Part shown: piece by piece, positions 55,200 through 64,000 of the stretch
How the letters are laid out: each line of letters opens with the position of its first letter
How positions within the stretch are numbered: position 1 is the stretch's first letter
Assembly: GCA_037178855.1 (NCBI GenBank)
Contig: JASJZC010000004.1
Span: forward strand, 930,001 to 994,000
Direction of reading: 5' to 3'
DNA: 64,000 bases
Source of the DNA: Oscheius sp. JU75
Taxonomy: Eukaryota; Nematoda; Chromadorea; Rhabditida; Rhabditidae
Program-made: the position numbers and the translations under genes
The notes under the pieces: generated by a model
The model's database searches: none
What the model was told of the DNA's origin: nothing
The model's input: only the letters and a program-made list of their open reading frames with translations

Positions 55200-56214
55200 T
55201 GAACTTTTCTGTGAATCAAAAGCAACTTACGTAGTGGACCAAGACATTACTTGATTAGAAGGTCTGTCTTCCCAGGAACGTTTTCTTGATGGCCTCGATG
55301 AGCATATCGTACACGAATTTTTTTTTGCTGTAAGACCTCGATTCAATTCCTGACACTCATCCAAACCTCCACACTTGGAATCCGTTCAGCAAAGATTCGG
55401 TAGTTGTCCCTTATATCCGGTTACTATTTTGTAGTGATACAACTAAAGATCCTGTCCCTGTCTGTCAAAAACTTACGTGCTTCCAGACAGTTTCTCGACG
55501 GAATTGTGTCTCTCAACTATGTCGCTCATCCCCACAAGGCGTGGAATCTGTACTCTTTCCATTTCTGTCTTGTCTTCCCTACTAAAGATGGAGAACATTG
55601 GCGGATTCCATTCTGACAGGGCATCCTCAGATTGTGCATTGTTGACTTGAAGGCCTGGTTGAAGAAGTTTTGAAAACTGAGGATTCTCGAAGGAGGCAAC
55701 AGTCTTGATTATCGTCGCATAGAACTTGTTGAAACCCCCATCCTGGACGAAGCTTAGTCCACAGTAGAAGTGGGCTCTCGCGAGGGATTTGAACTCTAAC
55801 CATTAGGAATCGGCCTGTTCTTGAGAGAAGTTCCCGTTGAACCCCTGTTGGACTAATCCTCCAAGGAGACGCTAGTGACTGGACGAATCCTTCGAGGAGA
55901 CCGTAGTAACTCCTCGATACCTGTACGCTATATGAGTTGGTGAGCAGAGTTCTTGGTTGGATACCTACCGTACCTTTGTATCCGAATATCTGGAAGAGCT
56001 CTCGTTCCGGGACAGAGCCACATCTTCGGAGACTATAAGTATCTGAACACTGTGTATTATCAGGAAGACCACATACTCTTTCGAATAGTTTACCAAAGAC
56101 CATCTCTTCGGGAGAGTTGTTCAGGGGAGGGGTTCCCCAGAGCGGGTAATCGTCCAGAATTGGGGAAAGGTAAACAAAAAGGAGGGTGAAGGAATGGTGA
56201 ATACAGACAATCAT
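55200..56214 (-). CDS. Uncharacterised minus-strand exons (gene or pseudogene)
   Basis: Codon-like segments in order: 'LSPILDDYPLWGTPPLNNSP' with 'RVCGLPDNTQCSDTYSLRRC' (56020-56170), 'GFNGNFSQEQADS' (near 55830), 'LARAHFYCGLSFVQDGGFNK' to 'IVERHNSVEKLSGST' (55495-55790), 'RDNYRIFAERIPSVE' (near 55390) and 'VYDMLIEAIKKTFLGRQTF' (near 55300, stop). A tRNA-like stretch with TTCAAATCC sits between the second and third and adds a stop in one reading. The pieces may form the 3' half of the secreted protein to the right, or a separate gene. No domain recognised. Confidence 0.35.
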
Positions 56215-56324
56215 AATGAGAAAGAAAAGGAAGTCTGGTGGAGAAATGACGGGTCATAAGGAAAAAAATCGATGACTGCCGTATACGATTGCTAAGAAGA
56301 AGAACTGCCCAACTGGTTACAGTA

Positions 56325-57763
56325 CTATTGTACCAAAACTTCACTGATATGCATCGAGACGTCCTCACTGATATGCATCGAGACTGCTTCAGACGTAGCC
56401 TTGATCAGATTCTCCAGCTGTTTCCGGAGCGGAGTAAGTGGGAACATGATTTTGAATTCCGGGGGACCAACTTTAGCCAAAGCTTTGCCGGCCTTGGTCA
56501 ATCCGAATAGACCCTCGAGCGGATTGTCACACTGCTCCTGAGGCTTGTATCCGAGAGATTTGAGCAGATCCACGCCGCTATTGAAGGCAGGTTTGAATCC
56601 CTTTCAGCTGCCTTGATTCGGTCTGGTTTGCTAAACCAGATGATGGCATACTTCTTCCGGACAGTCTCGTCATCTAGGGACTTCTGAAAATGGATTTCTA
56701 CGGTTAAATATGCAATTCTGTCAGTTTGTCGATGTGAACACGAATCACAACTTGGCGAAAGCTGTAAAGTTTTCAGATTAGTCTGGAAAGTGATTGGAGA
56801 AAAAGCTGGAAGTGGAAGAATCGACATGGGAAGGATGGCTAGGGAAGTGGACATGATAAGCAGCGTACAGGTTGACAAAGTGATATTGGAACAGATTGAC
56901 AAGAAAGAAGAAACGTGAGGACAAAGAAGAAGATTAATCGACATGGTCAGTATAGGGAAGAGGACAGACTGTCAAGAACAGAATGAGACAAATAGATTGA
57001 ATTGGACAGGACTTCTGGGAGGTCAAGAAGAAAATGAAGAACTCTCGACTGATTAGAGCATGATTCAAACGCGTTTTGAGAGTGAAAAAACACCTACTCA
57101 CCGCTTCAGTAACATCTCCAGCCAGCCGAATGAAGGACAGATTGACACTAATTCGATCCTCTGGGTAGACCGACGAGATTCTCTTGATCACCTAAAGACT
57201 GAATCCATTACTGTGCTGTGTGTCCAAACCTGTTCAAAGACGGGAAGTACCAGGCAGCTGGATGGATCATTGACCAGCTCCAGATAGGCAAGTTTTCTCA
57301 GGTACCAGTAGAAGATGAGGTACACCGGGTAAAGTTCAGTGGTACTCACTTTGACCAGCTGGAAGTGGAAGAGAGTGAGGGATAGAGTCAGTCACCCACC
57401 TTATCTTCAATAGCTTCCCGTTCGTAGCAGAAGAGAATGAAGTCTCTGATTCCAGGGAAGAAGAGGTTCTTCAGGAACAGCTTCAGCTCATGATCGTCCT
57501 AAAAACGCAAAGCTTAATAAAGATTTTGACGGAAAACTCACGACTATGTCTGACAGGTCATTATAACTTTCTAAGGCCTTCCTGTCTTCTGTGAGTCTCG
57601 TTGAAAAGTTGGTTACTTGAACGAGATCCGTCTCAGACAATCCCTCCGTAGCTGACTTGAAAATCTTGTTCAGTCGGTTGATGCTGGTCGCGGGATGATT
57701 CGAACCAACCTCGTAGAACTGAATACTCTGTTCGACCGAGAAACACCCGTATTCCCTCGTCAC
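56325..57763 (-). CDS. Uncharacterised helical protein exons
   Basis: Segments: 'YGCFSVEQSIQFYEVGSNHP' and 'INRLNKIFKSATEGLSETDL' (57550-57760), 'DDHELKLFLKNLFFPGIRDF' (near 57450), 'LYPVYLIFYWYLRKLAYLEL' (near 57300), 'RISSVYPEDRISVNLSFIRL' (near 57150), 'KSLDDETVRKKYAIIWFSKP' (near 56660) and 'GVDLLKSLGYKPQEQCDNPL' to 'SMHISEVLVQ' (stop 56325). Between the last two a one-base inconsistency ('AAERDSN' against 'NSGVDLL') suggests a missed splice or a lesion. Just before the end a 24-bp unit encoding 'SMHISEDV' is repeated. The 5' end is open: an exon 'TYVYSQTGSAAR' near 57835 could join to 'VTREYGCFSV', which would connect these exons to the secreted mucin-like N-terminus at 58774. No family recognised. 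Confidence 0.45.
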
Positions 57764-58063
57764 CTGATTTTGATCACCTCAGTTTCCGACTTCTCGTACT
57801 ACCGGGCCGCGCTTCCTGTTTGCGAGTACACGTAGGTCTGTGAAAAAACCCGTGAGTTTTAGGAGATGTCTCGTCACCGAGCAGATCCCCAGAAAACCCG
57901 GTGTTCCGGTCACGCTTTGCGTTTCTCACTCGGTTCTCCGGTGAGTTACGATCCTGGCGTGGAAGGAGACCCTAATTTTTGGGTTCCCCTAAGGGGAAAC
58001 AGAACCACTTAATAGGAGTTTCCTCCCAATCGGCTACAAGCGACATCACAGGCCCCATTATAC

Positions 58064-58766
58064 TCACAGCCAGATCAAAAGCACAAAACTGTGACTCGCC
58101 CTCTCCGTCAAATTCCCAGCAAAGTAGTGATGATTCTTGATCGATCCCGACTTAAATCCGTCTCTCTGCTGCTTCGAGAAATTGTATTTTGCTACCCGAG
58201 AGGCAGTGGTCCGTACTTCCATCGTGTTGTTCTCCTCGAGTTCGATCTCATTTGCCGGCGTTGTCTCAACAGCTGGCTGTTCAGTAGTAGTCTGTACTTG
58301 TTGTGTAGTAGTCTGAACTTGGCCAGTAGTTGTAACTATTGTCTCAGCGGCCGTTTCCGTTATGGTAGTAGGGAAATCTGTCGTGCTTTCGGTAGTCGGG
58401 CTTTCAGTAGTTGTTTCCGTTGTTGAGTGTACTGTAACAGTAGTCTTAGAGAAAGTCACATGCTTGGTAGTCGTTGGCTCCTTAGAAGTCATCTCTGTCA
58501 CAAGCTTGGTAGTTATGGGTACCTTGGTGCTAGCCACTGAAACAATAATAGGAGGTACAGCCTTGGCCGGGACCGATCCCTTCTTCCAATGGGTCGTCCT
58601 CTTGATCTCGCTTTTCGCATGAGCCTTCTTCACAACTGCTCTATTGCTCGCCTTGTTATCGATTCCAGGCGGCGGAACATCCTTGATCAAATTCGGATGT
58701 TTGGAATTCTCCCCACCGGCCCAGACTCCCCCCAGAAAAGGCAGAAGAAGAATGAGAAGTCGCATT
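58064..58766 (-). CDS. Secreted Thr-rich mucin-like protein (N-terminal part)
   Basis: The Met at 58766 opens 'MRLLILLLPFLGGVWAGGEN', a clear signal peptide; an earlier in-frame Met exists at 58912 but lies before it. A basic linker ('VVKKAHAKSEIKRTTHWKK') precedes about 100 residues dominated by Thr/Ser with repeats such as 'TTTESPTTESTTDF' and 'QVQTTTQQVQTTTEQP', typical of O-glycosylated mucin regions. After 'NNTMEVRTTASRVAKYNFSK' the frame stops at 58064, but a donor near 'HYFAG' and later codon-like exons imply that the real protein continues. A surface or cuticle-associated secreted protein is inferred. Repeat-rich sequence of this type evolves quickly. Confidence 0.65.
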
Positions 58767-58912
58767 CTGAAATGAATTATTAGAAAAGGAGAAAGGGGGA
58801 GGGACGAGCGACTGTTGGAAAGACGAAAAGACCATAAATACCACGTCGGACAGGGAGAGAATACTAATCGGAAGTTTTTTTCTTTGATGAAATGAATATT
58901 GTCTGGCGTCAT

Positions 58913-59726
58913 TTTGCTGGAGGATGCGGTGATTGAATTGTTCGTCAGGAATCGGCTCCTATTGGAGAAGATGTCATTTTAGTTGATAGAGCAATATAAC
59001 GGCGGGGGAAGTTTGATAGGATCAGGATAGAAAAGGAGAATGGAAAAGTACAAGAATGGGACAAATTGAAAAGATAGGCAGATATAGAGCAAGCAGATAA
59101 ACATATAGTAAGACCTAGTAGGACAACCCCTGTCTATAAATTGACAACTCTACATGTCCCAGACCTTATTATCATAGGAGAGACAGAGTGAGCCATAGTC
59201 TTGAAGGGAAACGAAAGACTCGTAGAGTAGACATGGAACATGAAAACAGTAGACATGAGTCATGGGACATGTCACAGGAGAGACAAGAATCTGGACAGTA
59301 GGATTTTCTAGCAATTGATCTTCTCTCGGATCTTTTATTCTCTTCTTCTTGAAACCTGTAATAGTAGTGTTCCATGCTTTTTCAGTACAGCTCCATGCTT
59401 TTGCAGTGTAGATCGATCGCTTCTTTCACAGCTGTACATTCGTCGATCAGGTATGTGTCACCTAGGCTACAACATAGCTCGTCTCTGACCATCGGCCCTT
59501 TAGCTTGCGACACTGCAACCTAGCTACTGGCCTCCGACCCGAGGCAGGACATCACCAGATAAACCCTTGGTCCACCCAGGAAGCCAATAGAACCACAGGA
59601 AGAAGGTACTTCCGAGTAGACAGTGGAGACATCAAGAAGTAGGCAGTTAGAGTAAAAGCAGCAGCTACCAAAAAAGGAACACAACGAGAAAGAAACAAGA
59701 CTACGCCCAGAAGTTTTTATTGGGGT
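58913..59726. other. Intergenic
   Basis: Near 59375-59415 a short direct repeat 'CTCCATGCTTTT(T/G)CAGT' occurs twice. Poly(A)-type sites of the SSP gene should lie at the right edge. No gene seen. Confidence 0.5.
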
Positions 59727-60053
59727 CTAGGCAGCAGAGAGGGGGATAGTGATGGATCCGGCAGGTTGGGCTCCCTCGAAGGCCGTCTTGGCATCAGCAG
59801 CATCGGCCGGGACGACGGCAAAGTGGACAACGAGCTTGTCTTCCTTGGCTTCTCCAGCGGTACGGGTGATTTCCAGCGGGGTAGCGGCACCGGGTTCGAC
59901 GAATCCGAAGACCGGCTTGATGCGGTACTCATTGTTGTTGCTGCTCTTCACCTTGAAGGCCAGACGGTTCGTTCCTGCGTTGGCCAGCTGGTGGGTAGAG
60001 TTGCCTCCAGTAGCGGGGACGGAGCAGGCGGGTGGATCGGCGGTCAGCGACAT
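59727..60053 (-). CDS. Sperm-specific MSP-domain protein (SSP type)
   Basis: This intronless 108-residue protein is of the small MSP-domain SSP family (C. elegans SSP-19 type). It starts 'MSLTADPPACSVPATGGNS' and has 'HQLANAGTNRLAFKVKSSNN', then 'YRIKPVFGFVEPGAATPLEI', then 'TRTAGEAKEDKLVVHFAVVP'. It ends 'AGSITIPLSAA' (stop 59727). The K-x-K-S-S/T-N and 'Y.I.P.FGF..P' motifs define the immunoglobulin-like MSP fold. SSPs are expressed during spermatogenesis and may act in MSP filament dynamics or signalling (family knowledge). A TATAAAAG box stands 35-42 bp upstream, and a truncated inverted copy lies 170 bp to the right. Confidence 0.92.
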   Translation of the reverse strand: MSLTADPPACSVPATGGNSTHQLANAGTNRLAFKVKSSNNNEYRIKPVFGFVEPGAATPLEITRTAGEAKEDKLVVHFAVVPADAADAKTAFEGAQPAGSITIPLSAA

Positions 60054-60087
60054 TGTTCAATTGGGTTCCCTTCTGCCCTTCGCTCTC

Positions 60088-60095
60088 CTTTTATA
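60088..60095 (-). promoter_or_regulatory. TATA box of the SSP gene
   Basis: TATAAAAG on the minus strand, 35-42 bp before the start at 60053. Confidence 0.55.
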
Positions 60096-60220
60096 GTCGA
60101 ACTTGGAGGTAATTAGAGTTGATTTTGCATTGTTTTGAAAGAAAGTTTGCTAGGTTACGGGAGCAATTACTACTTCTTCCAGGCAAAGTGTTTGCTGTTT
60201 TGGAAATCGAAAAGGGTGAT

Positions 60221-60347
60221 TGGACCTACTCCGTCCCCACTACTAGAGGCAACTCTACCTACCAGCTGGCCAACGCCGGAACGGACTGTCTGGCCTTCAA
60301 GGTGAAGAGCAGCAACAACAACGAGTCGCATCAAGCCAGTCTTCGGA
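60221..60347 (+). pseudogene. Truncated inverted SSP copy
   Basis: 'SVPTTRGNSTYQLANAGTDC' and 'LAFKVKSSNNNES' repeat residues of the SSP gene at 59727. Just after 'SSNNNE' a small deletion shifts the frame ('GTCGCATCAAGCC' against 'GTACCGCATCAAGCC'), and homology ends at CTTCGGA. There is no start codon at the matching place. Head-to-head with the intact gene. Confidence 0.85.
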
Positions 60348-60773
60348 GGTAATTAGGGAGGACCATAACTAGTACTCTGCTGCTGGTCTCTGTAAAGGGG
60401 CGACTACTGTCCGTGTCACGTGTCTATCTTGTTCACTGTCTACAGGCACTGTTTGTTGCCCTTGTGCCTTTCTTCTGTGCTCTTTATATCCTGGATCAGT
60501 ACTACTCGTGCTTTGCTGTGTCACTTAGGCTCTTGTCTCTGAACTGTCTAGACGATACTCTTGTCCCTCTTCTGTGTAGTGTCCCAGCAAGTTCCAAAAG
60601 GCAGTCATTCGACAAATATCCCTATGGCCAGCCTGATCGTTCGTTCTCTGTACTCTGCTCTACTGTAGCTGTTCCTTAGTCTTCACCACTGTCCGTGTTT
60701 TTTGTTCCTCTCCAGCACTTAGTGTTCAGATAGATAGATTTATTGTAAGACACCAATCAAACACTAGGCAGAG
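60348..60773. other. Intergenic
   Basis: No gene seen. The minus-strand AATAAA for the peptide gene is near 60738 (read as TTTATT on +). Confidence 0.5.
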
Positions 60774-61071
60774 TTACCCACAGCAGCCCATACAGGGACA
60801 TCCAGTTGCGGCTGGATCAGCAGTGACACACATGCATCCACAGCCACAGCATCCTAAACAGGAATACTCTGAAAGCACTCAAGTTCATACCTCCGCAGCA
60901 ACCGCAATATCTCTTGACTCTCATTACTCTCTCCAGTCCCGTCTCTTGGACATGAGCCACCAAAGCCGAGTCGACTCCTGAAGGATGGTCTTCCTGGACG
61001 ACTGGGTCCTTCTCTTCGGCGGAGATAGCAAAGACGAGAGCGAGGAAGAAGAAGAGGACGAGGGAACGCAT
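60774..61071 (-). CDS. Secreted Cys/Gly-rich peptide precursor
   Basis: Exons 60891-61071 and 60774-60853 give 86 residues. The signal peptide 'MRSLVLFFFLALVFAISA' is followed by an acidic propeptide ('EEKDPVVQEDHPSGVDS') and a perfect furin-type site R-V-K-R. The mature part (about 32 residues) starts 'YCGCCGGCCGCGCMC' and ends 'GCPCMGCCG', with 12 cysteines. Such a pre-pro-peptide layout is that of antimicrobial, cuticle-bound or metal-binding secreted peptides. The Cys pattern does not match defensins or metallothioneins that I can name. A TATAAAAT box lies 29-36 bp upstream, and AATAAAT follows the stop by about 35 bp. Confidence 0.75.
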
Positions 61072-61099
61072 CTTGTTGGTCAGAGGAAAGAGAGGAGCT

Positions 61100-61107
61100 A
61101 TTTTATA
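61100..61107 (-). promoter_or_regulatory. TATA box of the Cys-rich peptide gene
   Basis: TATAAAAT on the minus strand, 29-36 bp before the start at 61071. Confidence 0.5.
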
Positions 61108-61925
61108 GGAGGCTGATTATCATGAACCAACAGGGATGGACAATGGACTTTCAAAACGGTTCGGTCAATATTGGCTGGTTATGGATGCTCCAGTGTCGAT
61201 TCGAACTGTTGTGTTTCTGCTCATATTGAGCTTTCTGTAGGCACAATATAAAATTTGTTAAGTGTGACTGGTTCCCTAAATGTTTTGGTTGGATTCCTCG
61301 CCTCTTTCTAGCAGTAACCCCCTCTGTCTCAGCAGAAACTGGAGCTGTCCTGTTTAGAATCAGTCTTTACCCATCGACATCACTGGCTGTCTGTATGGCC
61401 TGTATTTTCTCTTTTTCCGAAGACACTCCCTCCCACCAAGACCTGGAGATCACTCTTCGGGAACGTACACTCTGCTTTTTGGACCAAGCTCACACAGAAC
61501 TTTTTTCAGGAGACCTTTCCTGATTGCACATGCAGCATGCGAATATCAGCTAGTTCAAAATTGATCACAGGCTCTCGAGAATGTCAGATCTCTAAAATAG
61601 ATTCGTTTAATGCAGAAACGAGAAAGATTGCACATCACCATACAGACAGAAGAAGGGACAGGAGAGAGAAGGGACGAGTAGTGGAGACGGGACCATGGGT
61701 CCTACAAAATAAATAGAGAGAGAGAGGGCAGTGTTATTATTAAGGCCACATTGCACGGGAATAAGTATATCGCGGTTTTGGTTGCTACAAAAGGACCTAA
61801 AGGGAGGAAAGCTTGCTTGTACTCTAGGATATGTGTGTTGGGGGTTCTCTACAAAAAAAACAATCACAGTGAGGGCAGCTGGGAGATCCTGCTCTGATTT
61901 AAAGCTCTAACATATCTCCTCCATT
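61108..61925. other. Intergenic / ETS 3' UTR
   Basis: No coding signal. The right half is presumably the 3' UTR of the ETS gene. A purine-rich run lies near 61650-61730. Confidence 0.4.
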
Positions 61926-63467
61926 TCAGGCACAGATTGGAGATTTGGAGGCTCGACCCATCGGGACCCCGCTCGTAGGGGATTCGGGGTCTTCGGAGGC
62001 ATCGGAGCTGGCCGAATCGGTGCCGGAATCGAAGGGAGAGTCCTAAAGATTGTTTTATTTCTGTGCTTCGGATCATAGTGTTCATAGGAAAGTGCTATTG
62101 TTAAATGACACAGCCGGTAAGAGGTCGGACTACAGAACGAGAGATACCGGGTTTGATCCCATTTTTTTGGTCAAAAAAGGTATTATGACCAGATTTACCT
62201 GGAATGCTTCCTTTGGAACGTCGACAAACTGATAAACGAGTCGTTGACCGTCCACCTTCTGGAGAATACCTCTCTGGTAGTAGTATCTGAACCAGGTACT
62301 CTCTCACTGTCTCTCTCTCTTTATCCCTACCTCAATGCTCGACCCATGGTCTCATAGTTCATGCCCGGTTTGTTCTTGTGCATTCCCCAGAGACGAGAGA
62401 CGGCCTTCGAATCGACCAACTTGAAAACACCCTGAAAATTGGGGACTGAGACTGTACGGGGGAGAAGAGACACCTTGGTCTGGTCGATCCATTTAATGAA
62501 CTTTGGACAGTACTCCTTGTCCTGTAAGAGACGGAGGAGAAATTCCCAGAGGTAGGTGACTTGGCCTAAAATAGGCAATGCCTCAATTTTTGATGCTTTT
62601 TTGTGTGAATCCCTCAGAATTTTCTATCCTCACAGCGGTCAGAGAGCTGGGTTTGTTTTCTTCACTGGATTGGTCTCGCCCAATTCCCTGCCCGACCCCC
62701 TGTCCCGCGACTGCCGATAGCGTACGGCTGCGAGACGGGCCTCTAATCTACCCGACATGTCAGACAAAGACTTACCATCTCGACTTTTTCTCCTTTGGGC
62801 GAGCAGATGAGCGGGAGGGGGCACTGGCTCACTGTACCTGAAAGACAGAACATCCATTGAAATAGTCTTCCCGTACCGTCTAGCCTCGAACATGTAGGGC
62901 AGACTAGAGTAGAACGGAGCTGTCTGGGGTTGACTGGCCCCCGTCGGAAACAAGGGGTCCGGGAAGAGAGGAGCTCCTGGAGCTGTCAGGGTCTGGTGGG
63001 AGAGGTCTGCAAAACCTGATGGATTGAAAGAGTTCACTGGACATTTATGCTTTCTTTTGAGCTGAATTGGAACAGTATAGCGTAACAGTGAGAGAACAGT
63101 TCTCGACTGCAGTTTCGATCGTTTTTAGGGCACATGGTGTCTTCCGATGCTCTGCAAAACTAGTTCTCATCAAAAGCTACAACTCTGCAAAACATGCCTA
63201 TACAGAAAACTGCCGCCTTCGACCCGAAAAGCGCGCTCGATATTCATTGGATTCGGAGGCTTTTTTCGGGAACAAAATCTTAAATTTTTGCCCCGCATTG
63301 TTCAAAGTACTGAAACCTACTGGGTGCCAAAAGACCCGACGGTTTTAGGGCCGTAGGAGCCGGCATACTTGGCTGCTGAGGCGGTGGAGCTGGTTGCGGT
63401 GCCGTAGCGGGAGGTGGCTGTGGCAGAAGCAGGGCCGCAGAGAGCCATGGATTCACGAGGCGTTGAT
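61926..63467 (-). CDS. ETS-domain transcription factor, ELF1/2/4 class
   Basis: The DNA-binding ETS domain is spread over three exons: '[20 protein letters not shown]' and '[10 protein letters not shown]' (62480-62575), then '[20 protein letters not shown]' with '[14 protein letters not shown]' (62330-62435), then '[20 protein letters not shown]' (62195-62290). The residues '[35 protein letters not shown]' are those of the ELF1/ELF2/ELF4 subgroup. The recognition-helix arginines (GRALRYYY) are kept, so GGAA binding is expected. Upstream exons are Pro-rich ('[19 protein letters not shown]', '[13 protein letters not shown]'). The acidic tail '[18 protein letters not shown]' ends at 61926. The first exon and start codon lie upstream of 63467 and were not fixed. 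The last intron carries a tRNA-like relic. Confidence 0.88.
62098..62170 (+). repeat. tRNA-like relic in ETS-gene intron
   Basis: 'AGCCGGTAAGAGGTCGGAC' resembles a D-arm with anticodon-stem start, and 'CCGGGTTTGATCCC' a T-arm/B-box, followed by a T-run. It lies antisense to the ETS gene in an intron. Confidence 0.4.
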
Positions 63468-64000
63468 CTGTAAACTTATGTTAGTTCCCTTCTCGAATCT
63501 AAAATGTTTTCCGAGAGTTTCAACCTCTGTGAGGCTGCGTGATCGTTTGTTTGTTCCGGACGGGGGCTCGACGTAGCACAATGGCCCGGGGCGTTTTCCG
63601 CCGCGACGGAAAGACGGAAAAACGTGTGCTGCGTGACAGGTGCGACGTAGACGGATGGAAGAAGAGAAAAAACTAGCGGAGAGGGCAAAAAAAAAGGATG
63701 AGACGAGCGCAAGAGAGAGGGAGGAACAGCAGAGAACAACCAGGTTTCAGTGGCCATAGAACTCTCTGGGAATACTATCGGACTTCTGACCATCTGGGAC
63801 CGCGTAGTTTTCTAAAGAGCATAAGACTCTGTTATTCTGAACTAAACCAGACAGTTCGGAACAAAAATTCATGAGTGAAAGACATTACTCCAACTAAGAA
63901 ACAGGGCAGGGTTGCTTGACTACCCAACTGAACTGGTGGTCCACTGGATCAGTTGACTACTGTAAAAGATCCTCAAGAATGATGTACAGGTGTCCACCAA
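63468..64000. other. Upstream region of the ETS gene
   Basis: A 105-codon open frame on the minus strand (63476-63793, 'MVRSPIVFPESSMATETWLF') may contain the first ETS exon, but no donor connects it in frame to the exon at 63467. Otherwise nothing recognised. Confidence 0.35.

Noticed and set aside
63067-63348. 93-codon plus-strand ORF in an ETS-gene intron
   Set aside because: Composition not convincing, and it lies antisense within an intron without other support.
1-64000. CRISPR arrays or bacterial operons
   Set aside because: No regularly spaced direct repeats were seen, and the gene structure is intron-rich and eukaryotic throughout.

Overview
This is a eukaryotic window from a nematode. 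The gene models have many short introns (about 35-60 bp, GT..TTTCAG). Several start codons sit directly behind a splice acceptor, as expected for spliced-leader trans-splicing. A sperm-specific MSP-domain protein (SSP type), a C-type-lectin/CUB secreted protein and Merlin, mariner and DIRS/PAT-like transposon relics fit the same assignment. The species cannot be named from sequence alone. Gene models were assembled by eye from reading frames and splice signals, so exon edges are approximate unless stated.

Layout. 0.7-4.3 kb (+): secreted C-type lectin/CUB protein. 4.5-5.3 kb (-): secreted three-EF-hand protein. 7.0-10.0 kb (+): cytoplasmic dynein intermediate chain. 12.2-13.8 kb (-): divergent PP1-type phosphatase with a foldback MITE in its first intron. 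14.1-16.1 kb (-): small RanBP2-like nucleoporin (coiled N-terminus, one RanBP2 zinc finger, FG-type segment, one Ran-binding domain). 16.5-16.9 kb (+): small membrane protein. 16.9-18.7 kb (-): sepiapterin-reductase-like SDR. 18.9-22.8 kb: a cluster of small, rapidly diverging coiled-coil genes and broken copies, mixed with palindromic elements. 25.1-26.2 kb (+) and 26.4-29.6 kb (-): two uncharacterised proteins. 30.1-31.6 kb: gene and LINE debris. 31.9-36.0 kb (+): BTB-domain protein. 37.5 kb: small unknown gene. 37.8-39.3 kb: a complete but decayed Merlin-type element with terminal inverted repeats and a 9-bp target duplication. 39.9-40.9 kb (-): uncharacterised basic protein.

41.3-47.8 kb is a meiotic neighbourhood. 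It holds a HORMA-domain chromosome-axis protein and MSH5 in head-to-head arrangement over a 273-bp promoter. Next to them lie a damaged cyclin-fold gene resembling CNTD1/COSA-1 and an inverted duplicate of the msh-5 3' end. In other animals these three activities (HORMA axis, MutS-gamma, CNTD1) act together in crossover formation.

49-50.3 kb holds a decayed DIRS/PAT-like retroelement. 50.8-51.8 kb is an unknown gene. 52.1-53.7 kb carries two mariner relics. 54.0-54.4 kb is an eIF5A-fold protein lacking the hypusine loop. 55.2-58.8 kb (-) holds a secreted Thr-rich mucin-like protein and uncharacterised exons downstream of it. 59.7-60.1 kb is a sperm SSP (MSP-domain) gene with a truncated inverted copy beside it. 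60.8-61.1 kb is a Cys/Gly-rich secreted peptide precursor. 61.9-63.5 kb (-) is an ETS transcription factor of the ELF1/2/4 class. tRNA-like (A-box/B-box) relics recur in introns across the window.
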